From Alteromonas sp. KUL106 (GTDB lineage Bacteria > Pseudomonadota > Gammaproteobacteria > Enterobacterales > Alteromonadaceae), in assembly GCF_009811415.1 (NCBI RefSeq), contig NZ_BLIG01000034.1:1-59552 (forward strand): a DNA stretch of 59,552 bases. Direction: 5' to 3'. Positions within the stretch are counted from its first letter, which is position 1. The number at the start of each line of letters is the position of its first letter. Shown here piece by piece: positions 45,596 to 53,024 of the stretch. The translations under genes were made by a program, and so were the position numbers. Under the pieces are notes generated by a model, which worked only from the letters and a program-made list of their open reading frames with translations, searched no databases and had not been told where the DNA came from.

Positions 45596-46108
45596 TTAAA
45601 TTTGCTGCCACTTTGGCGCGTGCACTCGCTCAATTAAGGCAATTTGCTGTTGATATACGTGATGCAGCATTTTGATTAATGCTGAGTTGTCCGGATCGTC
45701 TTTTAACGCCGCTTTGATCACATCTGCGGCATCGTCCAATTCTTTTAATTGTTCTTGCCAGTCTTCAGTTAGCGCTGTAGTACTTTGATAACTAGCGAGA
45801 AGACTATTTACTTGTTGCTGTTGCTGCATACTCATTGCGTCAATCATTGCATAGCCATCGCTTCTACTTTCATCTGCTTTAAACGCAAACGGCGCAGCGA
45901 ACCACAATACAGTGACGAAACAAACGCTTGCGGCTATCGCTATCCAATGTCTCGATGTAACCGTAGTTGATATAGCGTCCTCATTAGATGAGTTATCTTG
46001 AGCTGATGCTATACCTAGCTCTATGCCTCGCCACAGATCTCGCTCGGGCTGCTTCTCTTTTGATAGCTCAGAAATATGCTGAGCAAGCTTGTCATCAAAA
46101 TCACTCAT
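45596..46108 (-). CDS. Probable anti-sigma factor, single-pass membrane protein
   Basis: About 170 residues. The cytoplasmic N-terminus (1-50) has charged helical content, one transmembrane helix lies at about 54-75 (WIAIAASVCFVTVLWFAAPF), and the periplasmic part is helical with a Gln/Asp-rich stretch. This topology and its position directly after an ECF sigma gene with an overlap of eight bases make an anti-sigma role likely, although no ZAS zinc motif is seen. ATG 46108 is preferred over ATG 46111 because of spacing to GGGAG. Confidence 0.65.
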   Translation of the reverse strand: MSDFDDKLAQHISELSKEKQPERDLWRGIELGIASAQDNSSNEDAISTTVTSRHWIAIAASVCFVTVLWFAAPFAFKADESRSDGYAMIDAMSMQQQQQVNSLLASYQSTTALTEDWQEQLKELDDAADVIKAALKDDPDNSALIKMLHHVYQQQIALIERVHAPKWQQI

Positions 46109-46676
46109 CATCGACTCCCATAAAACCTTTCAATAGTTGCTTAGCACGGAAAAATTGCGCTTTGCTTGAGCCCGCTGCCATGTTCAACATGTTGGCAATG
46201 TCTTCGTGTCGGTAACCTTCAAGGGCATGAAGAACAAAGACCATTCTAGCTCGCTCAGGAAGGCGAATAACCAGTGCCTCTAAATCCACATCAGTACTAT
46301 TTCCCTCAGCCGGCATCTCGTTAATACCGCTGTTTTCCAAGTTGAACATCCGCTGCACCCAGCCTTTCTGTTTACGCATATAGGAAATGGTAATGTTTGC
46401 TGTGACACTGTGTAGCCACGTAGAAAATTGGCTTTGGCCATCAAAATTGCCAAGCTTTTTCCATAGCTGAATAAAGACTTCTTGCGAAGCATCTTCTGCC
46501 ATTCCCTTTTCACCTGTTAGCCGATAACAAAGCGCATATACTCGTCCGATATGTTCTTCGTAAAGGGACCTAAACGCCTGCTTATCGCCCCTTTTCGCTC
46601 TAGATATCAGCTCATCTTCGCTTTTGTTACCAAACACCACATTGGCGTGTACAACACGTTGTTGTGTGTGTTCCAT
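46101..46676 (-). CDS. ECF-type RNA polymerase sigma factor
   Basis: Sigma-70 family factor of 191 residues. Region 2 (about 35-100) has YEEHIGRVYALCYRLTGEKGMAEDASQEVFIQLW and WLHSVTANITISYMRKQ. Region 4 (about 130-180) has PERARMVFVLHALEGYRHEDIANMLNMAAGSSKAQFFRAKQLL, a helix-turn-helix. No region 1.1 or 3. The start is ATG 46676 after AAGAGAAAAG. First gene of a three-gene operon with the anti-sigma and the repeat protein. It may autoregulate; no ECF promoter can be assigned by eye. Confidence 0.9.
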   Translation of the reverse strand: MEHTQQRVVHANVVFGNKSEDELISRAKRGDKQAFRSLYEEHIGRVYALCYRLTGEKGMAEDASQEVFIQLWKKLGNFDGQSQFSTWLHSVTANITISYMRKQKGWVQRMFNLENSGINEMPAEGNSTDVDLEALVIRLPERARMVFVLHALEGYRHEDIANMLNMAAGSSKAQFFRAKQLLKGFMGVDDE

Positions 46677-46793
46677 TCTTTTCTCTTTGTTATTTGTGGT
46701 GCTGATTAGCATTAGCACTTGTTAGAGTTATAAGGTTAGTCGTACCCTATAGTAGAAAGGTTTAAATGCACAAAAATATTTTTTGGAGATACC

Positions 46794-47444
46794 ATGTCTG
46801 CCACATTTACTGTTAATGCTTTGTTTGCTGGAAAACCTCAACCACTCGGTCCTCGTGGGGCACCGAGTAGTATTATGAAAAGCCCCGTCGACTCATTAAC
46901 GGTACACATAGATGGAACCGATGAAGACGAACAGGCCAACAAACGCCTTCACGGTGGACCGGAAAAAGTGCTACATCAGTTCAATCCCACCAACTATCTG
47001 ACATTAAGAAAACACTTCCCTGAAGGTGATTTTTCGTTGGGCAGTATTGGTGAAAACATCAGTGTAGAGGGCATGGATGATGCCACCGTATACATTGGCG
47101 ATATCTGGAAGTTCGGCAATGTAGAACTGCAGGTAAGTGCACCCCGCGCGCCCTGCAGTAAAATCTCACAACGTTTCAACATTCCCAATTTAGATAGATT
47201 TGTCGGCGAACGGGGTATCACAGGCTGGTACTACCGAGTTATTAAAACCGGAACGATTAACGTTGGCGACGAAGTAACACTACTTCACCGCGAAGACGAT
47301 ACGGTTAATGTTCACACCTTAATGCAGTGCACTCATACCAAAGCCGACAAAGCACTGGCTCAAAAGCTCGCAAAACTTGAGCCGCTTGACGATGAGTGGC
47401 GCGGAAAATGCCAAAAAATTGCAGATAGAATTGCGGATAAATAG
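46794..47444 (+). CDS. MOSC domain protein (YiiM-like)
   Basis: 216-residue MOSC protein that may bind molybdenum cofactor or act in sulfur transfer or N-hydroxylated substrate reduction. Visible are KRLHGGPEKVLHQF, LGSIGENISVEGMDD and the MOSC core RAPCSKISQRF with the conserved cysteine, followed by GITGWYYRVIKTG. It is divergent from the sigma operon. Full length for YiiM-type proteins. Confidence 0.85.
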   Translation: MSATFTVNALFAGKPQPLGPRGAPSSIMKSPVDSLTVHIDGTDEDEQANKRLHGGPEKVLHQFNPTNYLTLRKHFPEGDFSLGSIGENISVEGMDDATVYIGDIWKFGNVELQVSAPRAPCSKISQRFNIPNLDRFVGERGITGWYYRVIKTGTINVGDEVTLLHREDDTVNVHTLMQCTHTKADKALAQKLAKLEPLDDEWRGKCQKIADRIADK

Positions 47445-47466
47445 GCCTTTGATGTGGAGGCTGAAC

Positions 47467-48579
47467 TTAGAAAGACGCTCGCTCACCTTCATTCAAAATA
47501 ATCCACGGCATAGAAGGATTTAGCTGCTGCTTCATTTTCATCAATCGAAACAGCGCAGAATGTGAGGTTTTGTCTCCCATCATCCAGCTAGCATTTCCAT
47601 AGCCCCAAGGCACTACGGCTTTACAGCCTAGGTCTTGGGCCGCAACAATGGCATCTTCGGGCGTAGTATGTACTTTGCGATACCATTTAGGAGAGGTTTC
47701 GCTGAAATAAGATGCTATGGGTAACAAGCAAACATCGATTTCCCCAAAGCGAGCTTTAATATCTTTGAAGTGCGGTGAATATCCCGTATCGCCCGCAAAG
47801 AACAATGTTTTGCCTTCACTCTTAAATAACCAACCGCCCCACAATGTAGCATTGTCGTCCTCGTACAAATAAGGCACCCAAATTCGGTTACTGAAATGAT
47901 GGGCGGGCATGAAGTGAATAGAGGTTTTGCCTACGTTTTTGCTGGTATACCAAGCCATCTCGCTAATGGTATAGCCTCTATCAGGAAAGTGATCTGCGAA
48001 ACCTAACGGAACAAGATATTCTGGCTTTGTGCCTAATTCGGCAATATCGGCCTTATTAAAATGATCATAATGGATATGGGAATAGACCACTGCATCGGTT
48101 TGAGCGAGCTTGTCTTCACCTACTTTATCAGGTTCTTTGCGGCTAAATCCTTCCGCCAATCGAAAAGCCCAGTTAACGGGCCAATCAAACTGGCCAAACA
48201 CGGGGTCGATAAGTATTTGCTCGCCACCTGCGGTGTTAAGTAAAAAGCTGGCGTGCCCTAACCAGGTAACGGTAAAACCGGTGTGTAAGTTCACCGTCGG
48301 GTTATTGCCAATGAACTGACAATTTTGCATGTCACTTTCACATTCAATATCGGCAGATACCGGGTAGCAATCATGCTTACACGTGACGGGGTATGCTTTA
48401 AAACCGTCGTAAATATTGCTGAATCGGTCCTCATAACCCGGCTCGTCGGTGTACTTGATTACCGCATTTTCGTCTTCAATCTGAGTGACATAATTAGAAC
48501 TGGCGCAACCTGTCATAACACTGGCTACTACAACTAGTAATGCCAGCAACGTCGTCAACTTCTTCAAACCCATTTCCAT
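47467..48579 (-). CDS. MBL-fold lipoprotein hydrolase (NAPE-PLD-like)
   Basis: Metallo-beta-lactamase-fold hydrolase of 370 residues with a lipoprotein signal (lipobox MTGC, C25). The zinc motif is HIHYDHFN, with WLGHASFLLNTAGGEQILIDPVFG before it and FFAGDTGYSPHFKDI after it. It is closest to the bacterial NAPE-PLD-like group; the substrate could be an N-acyl phospholipid or another ester. An anchored envelope location is expected. Monocistronic. Confidence 0.85.
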   Translation of the reverse strand: MEMGLKKLTTLLALLVVVASVMTGCASSNYVTQIEDENAVIKYTDEPGYEDRFSNIYDGFKAYPVTCKHDCYPVSADIECESDMQNCQFIGNNPTVNLHTGFTVTWLGHASFLLNTAGGEQILIDPVFGQFDWPVNWAFRLAEGFSRKEPDKVGEDKLAQTDAVVYSHIHYDHFNKADIAELGTKPEYLVPLGFADHFPDRGYTISEMAWYTSKNVGKTSIHFMPAHHFSNRIWVPYLYEDDNATLWGGWLFKSEGKTLFFAGDTGYSPHFKDIKARFGEIDVCLLPIASYFSETSPKWYRKVHTTPEDAIVAAQDLGCKAVVPWGYGNASWMMGDKTSHSALFRLMKMKQQLNPSMPWIILNEGERASF

Positions 48580-49005
48580 TTTTGATATCGCGTCCTTGTA
48601 GCTCCAACCTAGTAAGCGAGGCGCTTAACGGGCCGCCGCATTGATGTATCATTTACTTAATGGTGCTGAAAACCAGAAAACCTTAGTTTCGCGCTAGCAC
48701 TAAGATATCAGTAAACAGCTAGTGTAAAGCGAGTAAGCATCAGCATCACAGTAAATTTGTAACAAAAGTAGATTGAATTGAGCCACCAATGTTACCTGGC
48801 ACTCTGATTGCCTCACCTTCGCTAGCCTGTATATCAATTTACTTTAACAGATCTAAAACGTTATCAGTTTTTTCTGCTCTACTACTTACATGAGAAAATG
48901 CCGTGAAAGCAAAGTTTTTTAAGTTAGGCTTCTTTTTCAGCTTGAAGGGAAATTCAAAACAAAAAAAAGCCGCTCTAGGAGCGGCTTTTTCAAATACGTC
49001 AGCGA
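48580..49005. other. Intergenic spacer, 426 bp
   Basis: Holds the rplI terminator at 48964-48990 and presumably the promoter of the 47467 gene. I see no other repeat, no open frame with a ribosome site, and no strong hairpin. Confidence 0.6.
48964..48990 (-). terminator. Terminator of the rpsF-rpsR-rplI operon
   Basis: AAAAAGCCGCTC-TAG-GAGCGGCTTTTT, perfect 12-bp stem followed by T-rich sequence on the minus strand. Confidence 0.93.
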
Positions 49006-49458
49006 TTACGCTTCAGCAATGATGATCACTTTGATTGAAGTGATAACGTCAGAGTGAAGTTGTAAGTCGATGTCATACTCACCAGTCTCACGAAGAGTAC
49101 CAGTAGGTAGTTTAACTTCTGCTTTTTGTACTTCTACGCCAGCTGCAGTGATTGCATCAGCGATGTCACGAGTACCAACAGAGCCAAATAGTTTACCTTC
49201 GTCACCAGCAGGCGCTGCGATTGTAACTTCAGCAAGCTCAGCAACTTTTTCAGCGCGTGCGTTAGCAGCAGCTAGTTGCTCAGCAATTTTCGCTTCAAGT
49301 TCAGCACGACGTGCTTCGAACTTTTCAACGTTGTCTTTAGTTGCAGGAACCGCTTTACCCTGTGGGAAAAGGAAGTTACGAGCGTAACCAGACTTAACAG
49401 TCACTTGGTCGCCCAGGCCGCCAAGGTTGGCGATTTTATCTAGTAGGATGATATTCAT
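49006..49458 (-). CDS. rplI: 50S ribosomal protein L9 (bL9)
   Basis: Large-subunit protein of 150 residues. N-domain [37 protein letters not shown], long central helix (about 50-80), and C-domain [13 protein letters not shown]. Last gene of the operon, 27 bp after rpsR. Confidence 0.97.
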   Translation of the reverse strand: MNIILLDKIANLGGLGDQVTVKSGYARNFLFPQGKAVPATKDNVEKFEARRAELEAKIAEQLAAANARAEKVAELAEVTIAAPAGDEGKLFGSVGTRDIADAITAAGVEVQKAEVKLPTGTLRETGEYDIDLQLHSDVITSIKVIIIAEA

Positions 49459-49484
49459 CTTAGCTAACCCTTATATTCGCCAAA

Positions 49485-49712
49485 TTACTTGTGTGAATCA
49501 GTGTACGGAAGCAACGCAAGGAAACGTGCGCGCTTGATCGCAGAAGACAGCTGACGCTGATATTTTGCGCTTGTACCAGTAATACGGCTAGGGACAATTT
49601 TACCGCTCTCAGTGATGTAGTTCTTAAGAGTAGCGATATCTTTGTAATCAATCTCAGTCACACCTTCTGCAGTGAAACGGCAGAACTTACGACGTCTGAA
49701 AAAACGAGCCAT
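49485..49712 (-). CDS. rpsR: 30S ribosomal protein S18 (bS18)
   Basis: 75-residue small-subunit protein: [49 protein letters not shown] and [20 protein letters not shown] end. Starts 11 bp after rpsF, with no priB in between. Confidence 0.97.
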   Translation of the reverse strand: MARFFRRRKFCRFTAEGVTEIDYKDIATLKNYITESGKIVPSRITGTSAKYQRQLSSAIKRARFLALLPYTDSHK

Positions 49713-49723
49713 GGGTGATCTCC

Positions 49724-50125
49724 TTAAGCGTTGTCTTCAGTGGTTTCAGTTTTCTTTTCCGCGCGGTCTTGGCGAGGAGCAGAATCGTCACGACGCTCAC
49801 GACGTGGCTCTTCTTTCATCATTGGAGAAGGCTCAGTCACAGCAGTCTTAGTGCGCATAACCATGTTACGTAGGATCACGTCGTTGAAACGGAAAGCATT
49901 TTCCAGTTCATCAACCGCTTCTGCAGACGCTTCAGCATTGATTAGTACGTAGTGGGCTTTGTGCAGCTTTTCAATTGGGTAAGCCAGTTGACGACGGCCC
50001 CAATCTTCTAAACGATGAATCTGACCACCGTCTTGCTTTAGGATTGTGGTATAACGCTCGATCATACCAGGTACTTGTTCACTCTGATCAGGGTGAACCA
50101 TAAATACGATTTCGTAATGACGCAT
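49724..50125 (-). CDS. rpsF: 30S ribosomal protein S6 (bS6)
   Basis: 133-residue small-subunit protein that binds S18. [21 protein letters not shown] and [23 protein letters not shown] are diagnostic. The C-terminal tail (from about 98) is charged and variable. First gene of the operon. Confidence 0.97.
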   Translation of the reverse strand: MRHYEIVFMVHPDQSEQVPGMIERYTTILKQDGGQIHRLEDWGRRQLAYPIEKLHKAHYVLINAEASAEAVDELENAFRFNDVILRNMVMRTKTAVTEPSPMMKEEPRRERRDDSAPRQDRAEKKTETTEDNA

Positions 50126-50209
50126 TATAGCTCCTTACGGTTGTAGCCTCGACAGTACAGCCGACTGTATGGAGACAAGGAACGAATTAGGTTGGCTGTA
50201 AGGGCGCGC

Positions 50210-50238
50210 ATTATACGCACACTAAAGTAGTTGCACAA
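50210..50238 (-). promoter_or_regulatory. Predicted sigma-70 promoter of rpsF operon
   Basis: On the minus strand TTGTGC, 17-base spacer, TATAAT. It lies 85 bases upstream of the rpsF start. The leader contains TACAG-TCGG-CTGTA, a short hairpin where S6:S18 autoregulation leaders are known; that role is inferred. Confidence 0.65.
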
Positions 50239-50245
50239 GCATTAA

Positions 50246-51505
50246 TCAACAGCGAGAAGACATTAGCGAACTATGGCCGACATCGTTAACAAATTTTGAA
50301 ATCGACCTATTTAAAGGAAAGGTGAACGTAAATTCGGTTTTTTTAGAATCTGATGATACGTCTATTGCACCATGATGAGCGCTTGCTATTTCAGATGCGA
50401 TATAAAGCCCAAGCCCCAACCCCTCTTGCTTTTCATTCTCTTCGTTGCGCCAAAAAGGCTGGAATAGTCTTCGCATAGACTCGCCTGGGATGACGTTTCC
50501 ACTATTACTTACACTCAATATAAAGTCAGTATGACTCGTGATAACTTTTACATCGATGGGATGCGCCTGGTCACCGTGAATTAACGCATTTTTCAATAAA
50601 TTAGACAGTAACTGGCAAATTCGTTTTTCATCACAAACAACCTGATTAGCAATATCAACGTGAACATTAATTGTAGCTTGAGGATATGTTGTGGCCAGTT
50701 CTTCAATTGTGTACTGTATTTGTTTCGTAAGGTCTTTTGAAACATCAAGCTTTACTGGCAGTCCTTTACCCACCCGACTATAGGTGAAATCCATTGTATC
50801 ATCTATCAAGCGCGCCATTCTTTGCACGCTGTTTTTCATACGCGACACCGCCTTAAACACAGGGATTTGTATCGAACTAGCTATTTCACTGTCTTTGATA
50901 ATGTCGTCTAAAAAATTAATACCGATATGGATGGAAGATAACGGCGTACGAATATCGTGACCTAATATAGCGATATACTGCTCCTGCAGACGCGTCATAT
51001 TTTTTACATCATCCAGTTGATTATGGGTTTGTTCAATATGTTCGTTTAGCTGTATTTGGTTAGAAATGAGTTTTGCAAAAGCACTAATCTGGCCATGAGT
51101 CATCTCGTTGCGAAGCTCTCTTGGCTCGGGATCAAGACCACACAAAGTGCCGAAGAACTCACCGTTTGCATCGTAAATAGGATAAGAGAAGTAACTTTCA
51201 AAACCGTACATAATAGGGATTGGATTATCGCAGTATTCTGCATCAGCAGATGCGTGATTAATCACTATTTCTTTTCTATTTATACGCACTGTGCGACAAA
51301 ACGTTGTGTCTATATCCAAGTGGTCACCAGGCTTTAGCCCGAAATCTGCGTTATCTAACACGGCGCACATGGTCCAAGCTTGCTCAGTTACCCTTGCGAC
51401 ACAAATAAACCGAAGCTGAAAGCTGTTCGCTAATATTTCCATAATATGTGGAATCGCATCTATGGTAGCTACCGCTTTTATCTCTCGCGCAAGTTCCTTG
51501 CTCAT
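50246..51505 (-). CDS. GAF-domain sensor histidine kinase, soluble
   Basis: 419 residues, no membrane span. A GAF domain (about 20-150) is followed by a coiled linker, the dimerisation/phosphoacceptor helix with GHDIRTPLSS (H183), and an HATPase domain with N-box NLLKNALIHG, and G-box EGLGLGLYIASEIA. It ends in a short Ser/Arg tail. It senses a cytoplasmic or diffusible signal through GAF. No response regulator gene is adjacent. Its promoter shares the spacer with divergent yebG. Confidence 0.88.
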   Translation of the reverse strand: MSKELAREIKAVATIDAIPHIMEILANSFQLRFICVARVTEQAWTMCAVLDNADFGLKPGDHLDIDTTFCRTVRINRKEIVINHASADAEYCDNPIPIMYGFESYFSYPIYDANGEFFGTLCGLDPEPRELRNEMTHGQISAFAKLISNQIQLNEHIEQTHNQLDDVKNMTRLQEQYIAILGHDIRTPLSSIHIGINFLDDIIKDSEIASSIQIPVFKAVSRMKNSVQRMARLIDDTMDFTYSRVGKGLPVKLDVSKDLTKQIQYTIEELATTYPQATINVHVDIANQVVCDEKRICQLLSNLLKNALIHGDQAHPIDVKVITSHTDFILSVSNSGNVIPGESMRRLFQPFWRNEENEKQEGLGLGLYIASEIASAHHGAIDVSSDSKKTEFTFTFPLNRSISKFVNDVGHSSLMSSRC

Positions 51506-51704
51506 ATCAGTCGCCTTATTAATTTTTGATAGGTAGATGAACCAAAGTAGTGTCTGTCCATCCTATTTAGCGCTAGGCCGATGGCATAAAAATTACCATT
51601 CTGATTGAACCTTCAATGGAAATGTTTGTATCAGAAAAACTTCATTTTTTATAAAGTATAATACGCTAATTTATTGGCGGTACTATCCAAAAATATTTTT
51701 TAAA

Positions 51705-51724
51705 CACTGTTTATTTATACAGTT
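51705..51724 (+). promoter_or_regulatory. LexA (SOS) box upstream of yebG
   Basis: CTGT-TTATTTAT-ACAG at 51707-51722, a perfect match to the LexA spacing of CTGT-N8-ACAG, 47 bases before the yebG ATG. A second symmetry, TACAGT-TAAAT-ACTGTA, overlaps its right half at 51718-51735. Confidence 0.85.
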
Positions 51725-51769
51725 AAATACTGTACAGTTTTTATCTCTTTCGTAAATAGGGGACCTACC

Positions 51770-52057
51770 ATGGCCATTACCACACAGTATGTTGTTACGC
51801 ACAAAGGGGTAGAAAAATTGGTAACTACCGACAAAAAAGAAGCCGATCAGTATGACAAAATGCTCGATGCAGCAGACAACCTAGCGGACTATATCCATGC
51901 TAAAGGCATTAAGCTTGAAGACAGTGTCGTAGAAGAACTCACTATCATGCTATCGAAAAACAAAGATAAAATTAGCAAGATATTCAAAGGTGCAACGGCT
52001 GAAAGCGTATTAGAAGACGAGAGCGCTGAAGTAGTCAAACTTAAAGCAAACGGCTAG
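51770..52057 (+). CDS. yebG: SOS-induced protein YebG
   Basis: 95-residue acidic/helical protein of the YebG family, induced by DNA damage through LexA. It starts MAITTQYVVTHKGVEKLVTTDKKEADQYDKMLD, the usual pattern, and has LADYIHAKGIKLEDSVVEELTIMLSKNKDKI. ATG 51770 follows AGGGGA at 51758. A LexA box lies upstream. Molecular role not known. Confidence 0.92.
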   Translation: MAITTQYVVTHKGVEKLVTTDKKEADQYDKMLDAADNLADYIHAKGIKLEDSVVEELTIMLSKNKDKISKIFKGATAESVLEDESAEVVKLKANG

Positions 52058-52115
52058 CTAATATTAGGTTTCTGATTCATTACCTCGTTAGTAGAAGCAA
52101 ATAATAAGAACAATA

Positions 52116-52160
52116 ACCGCTTTACCGCCATGTTATTTGATAACATGGCGGTAAAGCGGT
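52116..52160. promoter_or_regulatory. Perfect palindrome containing a Zur-type operator
   Basis: Perfect 21-bp arms around TTG. The centre reads ATGTTAT-TTG-ATAACAT at 52130-52146, matching the gammaproteobacterial Zur consensus ATGTTATANTATAACAT except that the three central bases are TTG. The hypothesised promoter TTGATA (52137-52142), 17 bases, TAGCTT (52160-52165) overlaps it. It could alternatively or additionally fold as a terminator after yebG; a T-rich run TTATTTTT follows. GTG of the ATPase gene is 82 bases downstream. Confidence 0.6.
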
Positions 52161-52241
52161 AGCTTATTTTTGATTGTGATGGGCTGTCCGCTCATTTCTG
52201 CGTCTACGAATTTTATGATGTATACATGGGTCGAGCGAAAC

Positions 52242-53024
52242 GTGAATATAAGTGAGCAAAAGCAAAACGCGCAACACAAGAAAAAACAGTGTGTCACTGC
52301 AGTTGAAGTTACTAGCTTGCAATTTGCATATTCAAAAGAAAGTAAACCGATACTCGATATTGAAAAATGGCAGGTAGCGCGAGGAGAGCATGTTTTTCTC
52401 TCCGGTCCATCTGGTAGCGGTAAAAGTACTTTACTCAATTTACTCTGCGGGACGTTAACCCCATCCAAAGGCACTATTACATTACTAGAGCAGCCTTTTT
52501 CGTCATTGTCTAACCGACAAAGAGACAAATTTCGAGCACGCAATATCGGCGTGGTCTTTCAGCAGTTTAACCTCATTCCTTACCTTTCTGTGGCGCAAAA
52601 TATTAATGCGGCGGTGTACTTTGCTGGTACAGGAAAAAACAAGAACAAAAGCCAAATTGAAACAACAACATATCAGTTGTTAAATCGACTTCAGCTTCCC
52701 GATAGTGTGTTACACGCTAAAGCTGATGCGCTCAGTATTGGCCAGCAACAGCGTGTTGCGATAGCCCGTGCACTCATTAATGCCCCTCAACTGTTAGTTG
52801 TCGACGAGCCAACATCAGCGCTAGATGCTGAGGCGAGAGACAGCTTTATGTCTCTGCTGAAAGACGTAGCGGCCGACAGTACCATGATATTTGTCAGTCA
52901 TGACATGGCGATGAAGCGTTATTTCGACCGTCACTGCAGCATCTCTGAACTCAGTCGCCTTTCTCGCAGTCGCGCCACTTCTTGCAGTGAAGGAAAGACG
53001 GAGCCTACGCAGGAGCCAGTCTGA
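52242..53024 (+). CDS. ABC transporter ATPase, LolD/MacB type
   Basis: ABC ATPase of about 260 residues for a FtsX-type permease. Walker A GPSGSGKST (about 55-63), Q-loop FQQFNLIP, signature LSIGQQQRV (LSIGQ instead of LSGGQ), Walker B LLVVDEPTSALD and switch SHD. The C-terminus has a Ser/Arg-rich stretch SELSRLSRSRATSC. GTG 52242 is chosen; the frame is open to 52170 but that part overlaps the palindrome's downstream region and looks non-coding. The stop overlaps the permease start by one base. Zur control is predicted. Confidence 0.87.
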   Translation: MNISEQKQNAQHKKKQCVTAVEVTSLQFAYSKESKPILDIEKWQVARGEHVFLSGPSGSGKSTLLNLLCGTLTPSKGTITLLEQPFSSLSNRQRDKFRARNIGVVFQQFNLIPYLSVAQNINAAVYFAGTGKNKNKSQIETTTYQLLNRLQLPDSVLHAKADALSIGQQQRVAIARALINAPQLLVVDEPTSALDAEARDSFMSLLKDVAADSTMIFVSHDMAMKRYFDRHCSISELSRLSRSRATSCSEGKTEPTQEPV

